Shown piece by piece: positions 1-7,613 of a DNA stretch of 64,000 nucleotides. This DNA comes from VRUE01 sp963816785. GTDB lineage: Bacteria; Actinomycetota; Thermoleophilia; Solirubrobacterales; 70-9. The position numbers were made by a program, and so were the translations under genes. The stretch lies in the NCBI GenBank assembly GCA_963816785.1, contig CAWFLL010000004.1, positions 930,001 through 994,000 of the forward strand, given 5' to 3'. Position 1 is the stretch's first letter. Each line of letters starts with the position of its first letter. A model generated the notes under the pieces. That model did not search any database. It had not been told where the DNA came from and worked only from the letters and a program-made list of their open reading frames with translations.

Positions 1-90
1 CTCTCGGCCGAGCGCTACAACGCCGAGGTCGAGGCGGTGTGCGAGTCCGTGCGCAGGCAGTTGGACGAAAAGCTGGCCGAGTCGGGCTGA
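1..90 (+). CDS. C-terminal end of an unrecognised protein (partial)
   Basis: The last 29 codons of a gene that begins before the window, ending in TGA at 88-90. The tail is charged and helix-like (contains ERYNAEVEAVCESVRR) with no recognisable motif, so I cannot name a family. A short stem CCCAGC/GCTGGG (97-102 with 108-113, loop CGCAA) follows the stop within a few bases. It lacks a T-run, so it is at most a weak terminator. Confidence 0.6.
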   Translation, partial: LSAERYNAEVEAVCESVRRQLDEKLAESG

Positions 91-404
91 GACGATCCCA
101 GCCGCAAGCTGGGCTGGCGACGGCGACGGGCGCGTCGGACCGGGGCGACCTCGACCTGCGGATCAGGGGAGAGGAGCGCGACCCCGACACCGGGATCCTC
201 GCCAGCGACGACGTCCTCGCGGCTACGCGGGCGATCCGATCGACCGTCGCGGAGATCCTCTCCAGGGCGCCGGCCTCTGCTGGCGGCGCTGCTCCTGGCT
301 TCCGGGCGCTCGCCGGCGCGCGCGCCTGCTACAACCCGGAGAAGGACCCCGACCTGGCCTGCGGACGGGCTCTGGTCGAGGCCCTCAGTCCTCTGGGCTA
401 GGCG
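91..404. other. No convincing gene between the partial CDS and the SRP RNA
   Basis: Apart from the small stem at 97-113 I see nothing I can name. One open frame (39-401, plus strand) crosses the stretch. It would overlap the upstream gene by about 50 bases in another frame, has no recognisable domain, and begins with Arg/Gly/Ala-rich text typical of chance frames at this GC. Its second half could be the tail of a decayed gene, but nothing supports that positively. Confidence 0.4.
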
Positions 405-411
405 AAAAAAC

Positions 412-683
412 GGACCGTGCGCCCCGCCTTCGAAGCGAGGTCACCGGGCGTGTCCGCCGTGTTTGGCTCGGGCCGGGCTCACCTGCGGCACCCGCGGCAT
501 CCGCTTAAGGCTGCTTCCTTCCGGACCTGACCTGATTCACGTGCCCACGTCGCGCAGGACCCAGCCGTCAACGCCGCCCCCGGCGCACTGACCCCGACGG
601 CCAGCCCCTCGGAACGGGATTCGGCCCCGCTAGAGCGGATTGCGGGTTACAGGGCACCGCTGATTCCCCGCCTAGCACGGTCC
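412..683 (-). ncRNA. ffs: Signal recognition particle RNA, long bacterial type with Alu domain
   Basis: On the minus strand the RNA starts GGACCGTGCTAGG and ends GCACGGTCC, so its ends pair over nine bases. The Alu-domain signature (GGCGGGGAATCAGCGGTGCC, then CCTGTAACCCGCAATCCGCT) matches the pattern known from the Bacillus-type scRNA. The apical S-domain core CAGGTCAGGTCCGGAAGGAA followed by GCAGCC (509-534) is the Ffh-binding loop. The total is about 272 nt, far longer than the 4.5S form. A TTTTTT run on the minus strand (405-410) directly follows the 3' end and is a natural terminator. A TAGGAT -10-like box sits at 691-696, inside the end of the upstream lipoprotein gene. Role: scaffold of the SRP that targets nascent membrane and secreted proteins with Ffh/FtsY. 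Confidence 0.95.
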
Positions 684-693
684 GGGTCCCATC

Positions 694-1462
694 CTAGCGG
701 CGGGTGAGGGAGATCAGCTCCTCCCGACCGGCCGCCCCCGAGACGTCGAGGACCAGCACCGGCCCCACGCCCCTGGCGTAGAGCTTGTACTCAAGTGCGT
801 TCGGTTCCAGCGGGACGATGTCCTTGGTCAGGACCGCGCCCGTGAAATGGCCGTACGGAACTTCCGCCTGCTCGTCGACGCTCAGAACCTTCGCCCGGTC
901 CTCCGCCTCGCCGGCGTAGTACTCCTGCCGGTAGGCAAGCCCGGGACGTGGGTCGGCCGGCATGATCGACCCCCGGCTGGGCGCCGTCGACCCCCGCCTC
1001 CCAGGAGCCCTCGGTCGAGACCACCTTGCCGTTCTCGTACTCCGCGGTCTCCTCCCCCAGGTACCAGAGGTTGCCCGCCGAGTCCTGCGCGTACCAGTCG
1101 TCGGTCACCTCGACCGGCTCTCCACCCTGGCTGACCACGTCGTGCACCACACGTGCCTGGATTCCGTTGGCGATCCGCTTCGTCCGGTCGGTGACCGTGA
1201 CCACGACCCGCTGCACGCCGCCTTCGCCATCGCTCTCGCGATAGACCCAACGGGTTCCCGGCCTCATCGGCCAGTACGGATTGTCGATCGCGACCGTGAA
1301 GTCGGACGGGCTCAGATCGACCGGCTCGGCCCCCCGCGGAAGCCCTCCGTTTCCGGTGCTCCCATCACCTCCACCACTCCCGCCACAGGCGACCGGGAGC
1401 GAGGCGAGGAGCGCGATGCCGACGACGGCAGAGATCGACTGAATTGATGGGGACGAGGGCAC
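694..1462 (-). CDS. Secreted lipoprotein, unknown function (one frameshift)
   Basis: The N-terminus MPSSPSIQSISAVVGIALLA then SLPVACGG is a lipoprotein signal peptide with lipobox Cys near residue 26, followed by a Gly/Ser linker. The mature domain begins around FTVAIDNPYWPM and continues WVYRESDGEGGV and DDWYAQDSAGNLWYLGEET, a beta-rich text seen in actinobacterial lipoproteins of about 250 residues without a named role. The frame breaks at a C5 run near 965-970. Removing one base joins the upstream frame to IMPADPRPGLAYRQEYY and the rest, ending at 694. The product would be anchored outside the membrane. It is probably intact in the organism, with the break most likely a homopolymer error. 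Confidence 0.7.
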
Positions 1463-1525
1463 TGGTCTCCTTTCGTCGGGGACACTGTTATCCCCGACCT
1501 CGATGAATGCTGTGTGAAAGCGTTA

Positions 1526-1541
1526 TTCATCTAAGTTCATC
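1526..1541 (+). promoter_or_regulatory. Two TTCATC direct repeats upstream of the response-regulator relic
   Basis: TTCATC occurs at 1526-1531 and again at 1536-1541, exactly 10 bp apart, 23 bp before the relic ATG. Direct hexamer repeats at one helical turn are the usual binding arrangement of OmpR/PhoB-family regulators, so this is probably the old autoregulatory site. A separate 7-bp stem GTCGGGG/CCCCGAC lies at 1475-1498, close to the divergent lipoprotein start. Confidence 0.4.
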
Positions 1542-1563
1542 ATCGGGAAGAGCCTGATGAGCT

Positions 1564-1683
1564 ATGCGTGTCCTGATCGTCGAGGGCGAGGCGGCAGCCA
1601 GATTGACGTCCAACTCGATCGGGACTTCAACGTCGTCGGCCACTCGGTGAATGAGGGAGTCCCCGAACGACGCGTCCGGCTAG
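1564..1683 (+). pseudogene. Relic: response-regulator start joined to PepSY-like end
   Basis: The ATG at 1564 opens with MRVLIVEGEA, the near-invariant first strand and acidic pair of receiver domains (normally MRVLIVEDE). After about nine codons the text switches to GSQIDVQLDRDFNVVGHSV in another frame, which reads like the end of an actinobacterial PepSY-domain protein. Allowing one base for the GAGGGAG run gives NEESPNDASG and a stop TAG at 1681-1683, just before a strong hairpin. So the start of a two-component operon (regulator, presumably kinase) appears fused to the end of a neighbouring PepSY gene with everything between lost. The receiver part is secure, the PepSY part moderately so. 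Confidence 0.5.
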
Positions 1684-1703
1684 CTCGCCGAGATCGATGT
1701 GAA

Positions 1704-1735
1704 CGCAGAGGGGGCCGCTCGCGGCCCCCTCTGCG
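1704..1735 (+). terminator. Strong 15-bp hairpin, terminator-like
   Basis: CGCAGAGGGGGCCGC (1704-1718) is repeated inverted at 1721-1735 with two bases between, giving a very GC-rich stem 21 bases after the PepSY-like stop. There is no T-run. It fits an intrinsic-like terminator of the former operon and separates it from the antiporter gene. Confidence 0.55.
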
Positions 1736-1739
1736 TGCG

Positions 1740-2967
1740 CGCATAGGATCGGCCCGCCAGATCTACGTCGACGCCGGGTCGTTCTTCGCCATCGTCGTGG
1801 TCGCCGCCGTGGCGGCGGTCACGGTGGCGGTCCTGCCGCGCCGCTTCGCCCCGCCGGTGGTGGTGGTCGAGCTGATCCTCGGGATAGTCGTCGGCCCGGA
1901 AGTCCTCGATCTGGCGAGGACCGACGACTTCATCGACTTCTTTTCCAACCTCGGCCTCGGGATGCTGTTCTTCTTCGCCGGCTACGAGATCGACTTCGAC
2001 CGGATCAAGGGGACGCCGCTGAAGCTGGGGGTGCTCGGCTGGCTGCTCTCGATCGCCCTCGCCTACTCGATCGGCGGCCTGCTCGCGGCGGCCGGCATCG
2101 TCCTCTCCTTCCTCTTCACCGGCTCGGCGATGGCGACGACCGCGATCGGCACCCTGATCCCGATCCTTCGCGACAACGGCGAGCTGAAGACCCGCTTCGG
2201 CACCTACCTGCTCGCCGCCGGAGGCGCCGGCGAGTTCGGGCCGATCCTGCTGGTCACCTTGGTGCTCTCGACCAAACAGCCGCTGCACGAGGCAGGGATC
2301 CTGCTCGCATTCGTCGCTTTGGCGCTGGTCCTTGCGCTGGCCTCGGTGCGGCTCGCCTGGCGCGGCTGGCCGGCGCTCGAGCGGACCTTCGAGGCAAGCA
2401 GCCAGCTCGCGGTGCGGATCACCGTGGTTCTCGTCTTCGGCTTGGTCCTGCTCGCCGGCGAGCTCGGGCTCGACATCCTCCTCGGGGGCTTCGTCGCCGG
2501 AATGATCGTCCGGGTCGCCCTCAAGGGCCATGAGCTCTCCGTCTTCGAGTCGAAGCTGACCGCGGTCGGATTCGGCTTTTTCGTCCCCTTCTTCTTCATC
2601 ACCAGTGGAATCGAGTTCGATCTCGCTGCGCTCGGCTCGGTCGAAGCTCTGCTGAAGCTGGCCATGTTCTTCTGCCTCTTCGTCATCGTTCGTGGAACTC
2701 CCGCGATGCTCCTCTACCGCGCGCGTTCTCAAGGCCCGCCAACGCGCCGCGCTCGCCTTCTACTCGGCGACCGAGCTGCCGCTGGTCGTCGCGATCACCA
2801 CCCTGGCGGTCGACGGCGGCCACATGAAGACCTCGACGGCAGCGGGACTGGTCGGCGCGGCGATGCTCTCGACCCTGGTCTTCCCCTTCGTCGCCCTCGC
2901 GATCCAGAAACGGGCCCTCGCCGCCGGTGAGACCGGGGCGCCGGGCGCCGACCCGGTCGCCGTATGA
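1740..2967 (+). CDS. Cation/proton antiporter, CPA2/Kef-type membrane domain (one frameshift)
   Basis: A polytopic membrane protein with about 11-12 hydrophobic segments, beginning at FFAIVVVAAVAAVTVAVLP. Motifs typical of the Na+/H+ exchanger fold are visible: PPVVVVELILGIVVGP, GLGMLFFFAGYEIDFD, and GGFVAGMIVR in the core. The frame changes near 2715-2735. The end continues as LKARQRAALAFYSATELPLV and stops at 2967. No RCK/TrkA nucleotide domain follows, so it is the membrane part only (about 405 aa). No ATG or GTG precedes the first helix in frame; the true start is probably around 1767-1797 and I have set the left edge just after the hairpin. Expected role: exchange of Na+ or K+ for H+ across the inner membrane. 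Confidence 0.8.
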
Positions 2968-2980
2968 TCGGGCCTCTCCC

Positions 2981-3052
2981 GGGCGCGTAGCTCAGTGGGA
3001 GAGCGCTCGCCTCACACGCGAGAGGTCGCTGGTTCGAACCCAGCCGCGCCCA
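2981..3052 (+). tRNA. tRNA-Val (anticodon CAC)
   Basis: Cloverleaf: acceptor GGGCGCG (2981-2987) pairs with CGCGCCC (3045-3051), with discriminator A at 3052. The D-arm contains AGCTCAGTGGGAGAGC. The anticodon stem-loop is CTCGC-CTCACAC-GCGAG with anticodon CAC. The T-arm contains GGTTCGAACCC. CCA is not encoded. The 3' two thirds of this gene recur at 15075-15123 and its last 27 bases at 15879-15905, so it looks like the integration site of a mobile element. Confidence 0.97.
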
Positions 3053-3053
3053 T
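3005..3053 (+). repeat. Direct repeat copy 1 (within tRNA-Val): putative att site
   Basis: These 49 bases, from the anticodon stem to one base past the tRNA end, are identical to 15075-15123. This copy lies in the complete tRNA, as expected for the end at which a site-specific integrase restores the gene. The DNA right after it (GGAAACCGCTGCTAGTGG, 3057-3074) partly resembles the flank of the third copy (GGAAACACCTGCTGGCGG, 15909-15926). Confidence 0.7.
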
Positions 3054-3113
3054 GCTGGAAACCGCTGCTAGTGGAGATTCTCGGGCGCGGCTGGCCACGA
3101 CAGGCAGTAAGGG

Positions 3114-3746
3114 CTACCGACGGCGCGCCACACCGAGGATATGGGGGATCGGCGGGACCGGCGGGCCAGGGCTGAAGGCGATCCGCCTGCTGCTCTCAAT
3201 CTCAAAGCCGGCCTTCTCGATCGCCGCTCCGGTGTCGCGGCTGAGGTGACAACCGCCCGCGACGTGCGGCCAGAACGTCGCATCGGCGAAGCGCTGCAAA
3301 CGCGCCCATCTTGGCGGGTGGGCGACGACGTGCTCGTAGAAGCGAAGCCCGCCGCCGGGTCGGATGACCCGGCGAATCTCTGCCAGGGCGCGCTGCTGGT
3401 CGGGGACCGAGCAGAGGACCAGCGACGCGATCGCGGCGTCGAAGGACTCATCGGTGGCGGGGAGCGCGCCGGCAACCCCGTCGACTACCTCGACCTCGAC
3501 AGCCGCCTTGGCGGCTGCCTCGATCGCCGCCTCGCGCAGCAGCGGCTCCGGCTCGACCGCAAGCACCTGCTCAACGGCATCGGGATAGAAGGCGAAGTTG
3601 AGGCCGTGACCGGCGCCGACCTCGATCACCTTGCCTTCCAGCCCGGCAAGCAGCTCGCGACGGTACTCATCCTCCTTGTTGGAGGCCGTCCGCATGTAGA
3701 GGCGGGCAAACAGTGGGTGGTGAACCTTCTCAGCCGTCTGCGCCAT
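3114..3746 (-). CDS. Class I SAM-dependent methyltransferase
   Basis: From the internal ATG at 3746 the protein starts MAQTAEKVHHPLFARLYMRT. The longer frame would run through the operator, so I prefer this start. Motif I is EVGAGHGLNFAFYP (SAM binding), followed by an acidic turn (AVEPEP) and LVLCSVPDQQRALAEIRRVI with RPGGGLRFYEHV, the usual motifs III-IV. It resembles the UbiE/phospholipid methyltransferase-like group with about 210 residues. It is transcribed divergently from the TetR-P450 operon across a palindromic operator, so it is probably under the same repressor and may act on the same small molecule. The substrate is unknown. Confidence 0.8.
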   Translation of the reverse strand: MAQTAEKVHHPLFARLYMRTASNKEDEYRRELLAGLEGKVIEVGAGHGLNFAFYPDAVEQVLAVEPEPLLREAAIEAAAKAAVEVEVVDGVAGALPATDESFDAAIASLVLCSVPDQQRALAEIRRVIRPGGGLRFYEHVVAHPPRWARLQRFADATFWPHVAGGCHLSRDTGAAIEKAGFEIESSRRIAFSPGPPVPPIPHILGVARRR

Positions 3747-3760
3747 GATCCGATAACGTA

Positions 3761-3776
3761 CATTATCTGGATAATG
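3761..3776. promoter_or_regulatory. Perfect palindrome, likely TetR operator
   Basis: CATTATCTGGATAATG is a perfect 16-bp inverted repeat with a TG centre, AT-rich against its surroundings. It lies between the divergent methyltransferase start (3746) and the TetR start (3790), overlapping the only promoter space for either gene. TetR-family repressors usually bind such 15-20 bp palindromes and autoregulate. Confidence 0.65.
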
Positions 3777-3789
3777 GGGAATATTTGAG

Positions 3790-4410
3790 ATGGTCAAGGT
3801 ACTGACAAGGCGCGAGCGGCAGGAGCAGACCCGCGAGCTGCTGCTGGACGCGGCGGCGATGGTCTTCGCCAGGCGCGGCTACCACGAGGCCAGCGTCGAG
3901 GAGATCGCCTCCGAGGCTGGCTTCTCCACCGGAGCGGTCTATTCCAACTTCTCCGGCAAGGAGGAGCTGTTCCTGGCGCTCGCCGACCGGGAGGTCGAGG
4001 AGCGGATCGCCGAGATTCGCGCCGTCGTAGACAGCGTCGAGGCCGGTGGCGAGGCGGCAGCGGAAGCTGGCCGCCAGTTTCAGGAGCTTCTGAAACGTGA
4101 CCGCGACTGGCCGCTGCTCTTCTATGAGTTCTGGTCGTTCGGCGTTCGCAGCGCGAGGATTCAGAAGGAGTTCGCCAAGCGCCGCCAGGCTGTTCAGGAC
4201 GCGCTCGCAGAAACGCTCGATCGCCTCGCCGCACAGCTGGGCTTCGAGCTGCGCTTCCCCGCCCCGATGCTGGCGACCGCGATCGGGGCCACGCTGAATG
4301 GACTCGCCTTCGAGCGAGCGGCCGATCCCGGCGCGATTTCCGATGAGGTGCTGGGCGAGTTCGTGGCCGCGATTCTCGGCTGCTCGATCGCGGTTGGTGA
4401 GCACGGATGA
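3790..4410 (+). CDS. TetR/AcrR family transcriptional regulator
   Basis: 206 residues. The N-terminal helix-turn-helix is clear: RELLLDAAAMVFARRGYHEA, then SVEEIASEAGFSTGAVYSNF and SGKEELFLALADRE. The C-terminal ligand and dimer domain carries the actinobacterial text RDWPLLFYEFWSFGVR. The ATG is 13 bases after the palindrome at 3761-3776, so autoregulation is expected. The stop overlaps the P450 start (ATGA at 4407-4410), which makes one translationally coupled operon. The effector is probably the substrate or product of the P450 or of the divergent methyltransferase. Confidence 0.92.
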   Translation: MVKVLTRRERQEQTRELLLDAAAMVFARRGYHEASVEEIASEAGFSTGAVYSNFSGKEELFLALADREVEERIAEIRAVVDSVEAGGEAAAEAGRQFQELLKRDRDWPLLFYEFWSFGVRSARIQKEFAKRRQAVQDALAETLDRLAAQLGFELRFPAPMLATAIGATLNGLAFERAADPGAISDEVLGEFVAAILGCSIAVGEHG

Positions 4411-5780
4411 AAGGTCGCCGCGCCTACGGGCCGCTACCGCCGGGCCCTCGCGCCCCCGCTGCGGTCAACATGGCCCGCCTCGTCCAACGCCCGCTGGAGT
4501 CCTTGGTCGGCTGGCGGGAGCGCTACGGCGACGTCTACACCGTCCCGCTGCTCGTCTTCGGGGTCGGCGTCTACGTCTGCGACCCGGAGGCGATCCGCGG
4601 AATGTTCACCGGCGATCAGTCAGACCTGCATGCGGGGGAGGCCAACGAGCCCCTCTCCCCCGTCCTCGGCAAGAAGTCGGTGCTGATTCTCGACGGGCGT
4701 GAGCACCTGCGCCAGCGCAAGCTGTTGCTGCCGCCCTTCCAGGGGTCGGCGATCCAGAACTTCCGCACGGTGATCCGCGAGGTCGCCGAGGTCGAGGTCG
4801 ACCGCTGGTGGGAGGGCGAGCACTTCGTCATGCGCGATCGGATGCGGGCGCTGACCTTCGAGGTGATCGTCCGCGCCGTGTTCGGCGTCACCGAGCGTGA
4901 GCGGATCGAGCGATTGCGTAGCGCCCTGGTCTCCCTGCTCGACATGCAGGCCCTGTTCGTGCTGCCGAACGCCCTGCGCCGCGACTTCGGGCGCTGGAGC
5001 CCGTGGGGTCAGTTTCAGCGGCGTCTGAAGGCAGCCGATGCCCTGCTCTACGAGGAGATCGCCCGCCGCCGTTCCGAGGCAGACCTCGAGGAGCGCACCG
5101 ACGTTCTCTCGCTCCTGCTGCGCGCCCGCGACGAGGACGGCCGACCGATGACCGACGTCGAGCTGCGCGACGAGCTGATGACGATGCTGCTTGCCGGTCA
5201 CGAGACGACCGCCACCGGCCTCGCCTTCGCCTTCGATCTCTTGCCACGGCACCCCCGAGTGCTCGCTCGGCTGCGCGATGAGCTGGACGGCGGCGACGAC
5301 ACCTACCTGGACGCCGTGGTCACCGAGACGCTACGGCTGCGGCCGGTGATCGACGCCGCAGAGCGCACGCTCACAAAACCCCGCACGATCGGTGGTTGGG
5401 ACCTGCCAGCCGGCATCCGCGTCTATCCGGCGATCACCGTCGTTCACCTGCGCGAGGATCTATACCCGCAGCCTTACGAGTACCGGCCGGAGCGGTTCAT
5501 CGATGGCGAGGCGGAGTCCTACTCCTGGCTCCCGTTCGGCGGCGGCATCCGCCGTTGCATCGGCGCGGCGCTCGCCCAGGCCGAGATGGCCGAGGTGATC
5601 CGCACCGTCGTCTCCCGCGTCGACCTCGAGCCCACGCGGCCCGACCCCGAACCGGTGGTCATGCGCGGCATCACGCTCGTCCCACGTCACGGAACCCCTG
5701 TCGCCATCCGACGCACAGCACAGAGGCGGACGCCCGAGTCAGGGCAGGAGAGCGACCGGGCAGCTGCGCCGTCCACCTAG
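4407..5780 (+). CDS. Cytochrome P450 monooxygenase
   Basis: 457 residues with all P450 hallmarks: proline-rich N-terminus (YGPLPPGPRAP), helix-C text (GREHLRQRKLLLPPFQG, about residues 97-113), I-helix oxygen-activation motif AGHETT (about 263-268), K-helix ETLR (307-310), PERF (361-364), and the heme-binding loop FGGGIRRCIG with ligand Cys near 384. It lacks a membrane anchor, so it is a soluble class I enzyme that would need ferredoxin and reductase encoded elsewhere. It is co-translated with the TetR regulator. The text resembles the CYP110/CYP4-like bacterial group acting on fatty or terpenoid substrates, but I cannot fix the substrate. The last 20 or so residues are low-complexity and may be dispensable. 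Confidence 0.95.
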   Translation: MKGRRAYGPLPPGPRAPAAVNMARLVQRPLESLVGWRERYGDVYTVPLLVFGVGVYVCDPEAIRGMFTGDQSDLHAGEANEPLSPVLGKKSVLILDGREHLRQRKLLLPPFQGSAIQNFRTVIREVAEVEVDRWWEGEHFVMRDRMRALTFEVIVRAVFGVTERERIERLRSALVSLLDMQALFVLPNALRRDFGRWSPWGQFQRRLKAADALLYEEIARRRSEADLEERTDVLSLLLRARDEDGRPMTDVELRDELMTMLLAGHETTATGLAFAFDLLPRHPRVLARLRDELDGGDDTYLDAVVTETLRLRPVIDAAERTLTKPRTIGGWDLPAGIRVYPAITVVHLREDLYPQPYEYRPERFIDGEAESYSWLPFGGGIRRCIGAALAQAEMAEVIRTVVSRVDLEPTRPDPEPVVMRGITLVPRHGTPVAIRRTAQRRTPESGQESDRAAAPST

Positions 5781-5791
5781 CGACTGGCGAA

Positions 5792-6433
5792 TCATCCTCC
5801 GCCTCCCCGCAGCAAGCCAACGCCGGGGACGAAGCGGCCGACGCGAGCGGCGTAGCTGGCGTAGGTGCCGCGATGGACCCTCAGCAGGTATGGCTCCTCG
5901 ACCACCCGAACCTGAAGCTCCAGCGCAAGCGCCAGCCCGGCGAGTCCGGCGAGTGCGACCCAGCTCGGCACGAGCAGCGCGAGCCCCAGCGCGGTGGGAA
6001 GCATCGCGGCGAAGATCGGGTTGCGAACCAGCGCAAAGGGACCGGTGGTCACGAGCTCCGTGCGCTCTGCGGAGTCAACGCCAATGCGCCAGCTCGCCCC
6101 CATCGCCACCTGGGCGTAGAAGGTGGCGGCGATCCCAGCGATGGCGACCGCAGACCCCGCGATGTGGAGAGCCGACGTGTCGAGCGCAGCGATCGGCTCC
6201 ACTACGTCAAAGAGCGCCAGCAGAGGTGCCGCGGCACCGAGTAGGAGCGCGACCGTGAAGCCGACCCCGGCGATCCACTCGGCCGAGGCCGGACGACCGC
6301 CGAGGCCGTGGAAGCCGGTCGACCCGGTGCGGCGAACCTGGATCAGCGTGCGCAGACCGAAGGCGAGGGCCAGGTAAACCGCGTAGAGGGCGAGGGCGAG
6401 TACCGCCATCGCTACCGGCGTCGCTCGCAGCAC
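5792..6433 (-). CDS. Isoprenylcysteine carboxyl methyltransferase (ICMT)-family membrane protein
   Basis: 213 residues, GTG start at 6433 overlapping the end of the CDF gene; an ATG at 6409 is an alternative start. Four to five membrane helices end in the family C-terminal signature: GPFALVRNPIFAAMLPTALG, a helix, then EEPYLLRVHRGTYASYAARV and GRFVPG. The RNP and the E..L..G..Y..Y pattern form the SAM-binding pocket in bacterial ICMT/PEMT-like enzymes. In bacteria these methylate lipids or small molecules or are of unknown role. Placement as third gene after a metal-sensing ArsR and a CDF transporter suggests a link to metal or metalloid resistance, but that is inference. Confidence 0.8.
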   Translation of the reverse strand: MLRATPVAMAVLALALYAVYLALAFGLRTLIQVRRTGSTGFHGLGGRPASAEWIAGVGFTVALLLGAAAPLLALFDVVEPIAALDTSALHIAGSAVAIAGIAATFYAQVAMGASWRIGVDSAERTELVTTGPFALVRNPIFAAMLPTALGLALLVPSWVALAGLAGLALALELQVRVVEEPYLLRVHRGTYASYAARVGRFVPGVGLLRGGGG

Positions 6434-7152
6434 TCATCATCGGCGAACTCGGCGCCTTCCAGCGGCGAGCTGACACAGCAGCCCTCGCCGCGCCATGCCT
6501 CACTGCCCTCCTTGACAGCGACCGCTGCGATCAGGAGGCCAACAGCCGGATCGAGCCACCAAGCTCCGAGCAGCGCGTTGCCGAGCAAACCGACCAGCAG
6601 GGCGCCGGCCAGATAGGCGCAGAGCATGTTCTGCCGACCCTCACCCTTAGTCGCCGCCGATCCGAGCTGGTCGGCCAACCGTTCCTTGGCGATCCCGAGC
6701 ATCGGCATGAAGATCACCGAGCCAACCGAGAGCCCGATGCCGACCCAGCTCACGTCGGGATGCTCGCCGCCCAACAGCGCCTTGACCGACTCGAAGCCGA
6801 CGTAGGGGGCAAGGAGGAAGAACTGCACCGCGACGAGCTTCTGCGCGCGCTGCTCGGCGGTGTGAGAGAAGACCCGATGGCCGCTGAAGCGCCAGATGAT
6901 GATGACGCTCGCCACGCCCTCGATCACCGAGTCGAGGCCGAAGCCGACGAGCGCGATCGAGGAGGCGACGATCCCGGCGGTGATCGCAACCGCCCCCTCG
7001 ATCGTCATCCAGCCGAGCGAGAGCCACGACAGCAAGCGGACCCGGTGGGCCAGCCGCTCGTAGCGCTCGCGTGAGATCGACGCGACCGGGCGCAGTGGGG
7101 GCGGCGGGGTCGTGATCCCGGTGGCAAGGGTCGGCAACTCGACCGAACTCAT
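6412..7152 (-). CDS. Cation transporter, CDF-like, with Cys-rich tail
   Basis: 246 residues with six predicted membrane helices. The stretch IALVGFGLDSVIEGVASVII has the acidic/polar metal-site residues of helix II (FGLDS), and helix V-VI has WLDPAVGLLIAAVAVKEG, the D..hhhG pattern of the CDF family. There is no long cytoplasmic CTD. Instead the tail ends with CCVSSPLEGAEFADDECCE, giving two Cys pairs that could bind a soft metal. The start ATG overlaps the ArsR stop (ATGA at 7149-7152). Likely role: efflux of Cd2+, Zn2+, Pb2+ or a similar ion under control of the upstream CadC-type sensor. Confidence 0.85.
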   Translation of the reverse strand: MSSVELPTLATGITTPPPPLRPVASISRERYERLAHRVRLLSWLSLGWMTIEGAVAITAGIVASSIALVGFGLDSVIEGVASVIIIWRFSGHRVFSHTAEQRAQKLVAVQFFLLAPYVGFESVKALLGGEHPDVSWVGIGLSVGSVIFMPMLGIAKERLADQLGSAATKGEGRQNMLCAYLAGALLVGLLGNALLGAWWLDPAVGLLIAAVAVKEGSEAWRGEGCCVSSPLEGAEFADDECCERRR

Positions 7153-7508
7153 GCCTCGATCCTCTGCGCGGCCACCGCCCCCAGCAGAGCGCTCCCACGC
7201 TCGGTCAGCTCATACATGACCATCTTCCCGTCGCGCTCAGAGCGGGCGAGGCCAGCGGACTTGAGCAGGCGCGCGTGGTGGGAGACAAGGCGCTCGTCAC
7301 GCCCGACGATCCAGGCGAGGTCGCAGACGCAGGCGGACTCGCCGGCCTCAAGGGCAAGCGCGACGGCCAGCCGGGTCGGATCGCCGAGCGCCTTCGCGCC
7401 TGCCGCCCAAAGCTCCAGCTCCTCCGCGGTTGGAAGCCCTTTGCGGACCCGCTCGGCCTTCGGAAGGTCGAGGCAGAGCAGATCGCAGGTGTCGGGGTTC
7501 TGAGCCAT
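7149..7508 (-). CDS. ArsR/SmtB family metalloregulator, CadC-type
   Basis: 119 residues. The N-terminus DTCDLLCLDLPKAERVRKGL supplies Cys8 and Cys12, and the alpha-3 helix has ESACVCDLAWIVG with Cys60 and Cys62. These four positions match the alpha3N Cd/Pb site of Staphylococcus CadC (C7, C11, C58, C60). The winged helix follows (RDERLVSHHARLLKSAGLAR, then DGKMVMYELTERG). It should repress the arsR-CDF-ICMT operon and release DNA on binding Cd2+, Pb2+ or Zn2+. An inverted repeat lies 16 bases upstream of the start. Confidence 0.9.
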   Translation of the reverse strand: MAQNPDTCDLLCLDLPKAERVRKGLPTAEELELWAAGAKALGDPTRLAVALALEAGESACVCDLAWIVGRDERLVSHHARLLKSAGLARSERDGKMVMYELTERGSALLGAVAAQRIEA

Positions 7509-7523
7509 CTCGCGATCCTACAA

Positions 7524-7547
7524 ACATTCATACAGATATACGAATGT
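7524..7547. promoter_or_regulatory. Imperfect 12-12 inverted repeat, ArsR/CadC operator
   Basis: ACATTCATACAG and ATATACGAATGT are opposed with the outer ACATTC/GAATGT arms perfect and only small mismatches inside. The element is AT-rich and lies directly before the ArsR start. It fits the known 12-2-12 operators of SmtB/CadC proteins (ATTCAA-like arms). Confidence 0.65.
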
Positions 7548-7613
7548 CCCCACCGCCAAGCGTCGGCCTGAGCCTTCAGCGCCCGGAGTCGAGGAGCCCG
7601 GGGATGGGGCCGA

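Noticed and set aside
39..401. 120-codon open frame before the SRP RNA
   Set aside because: Overlaps the end of the partial gene in another frame, begins with Arg/Gly/Ala-rich chance-like text and has no recognisable domain; high-GC DNA yields many such frames.
1557..1739. N-terminal extension of the antiporter through the relic and hairpin
   Set aside because: The frame is merely open; its text is the PepSY-like relic and a terminator stem, not a membrane protein N-terminus.
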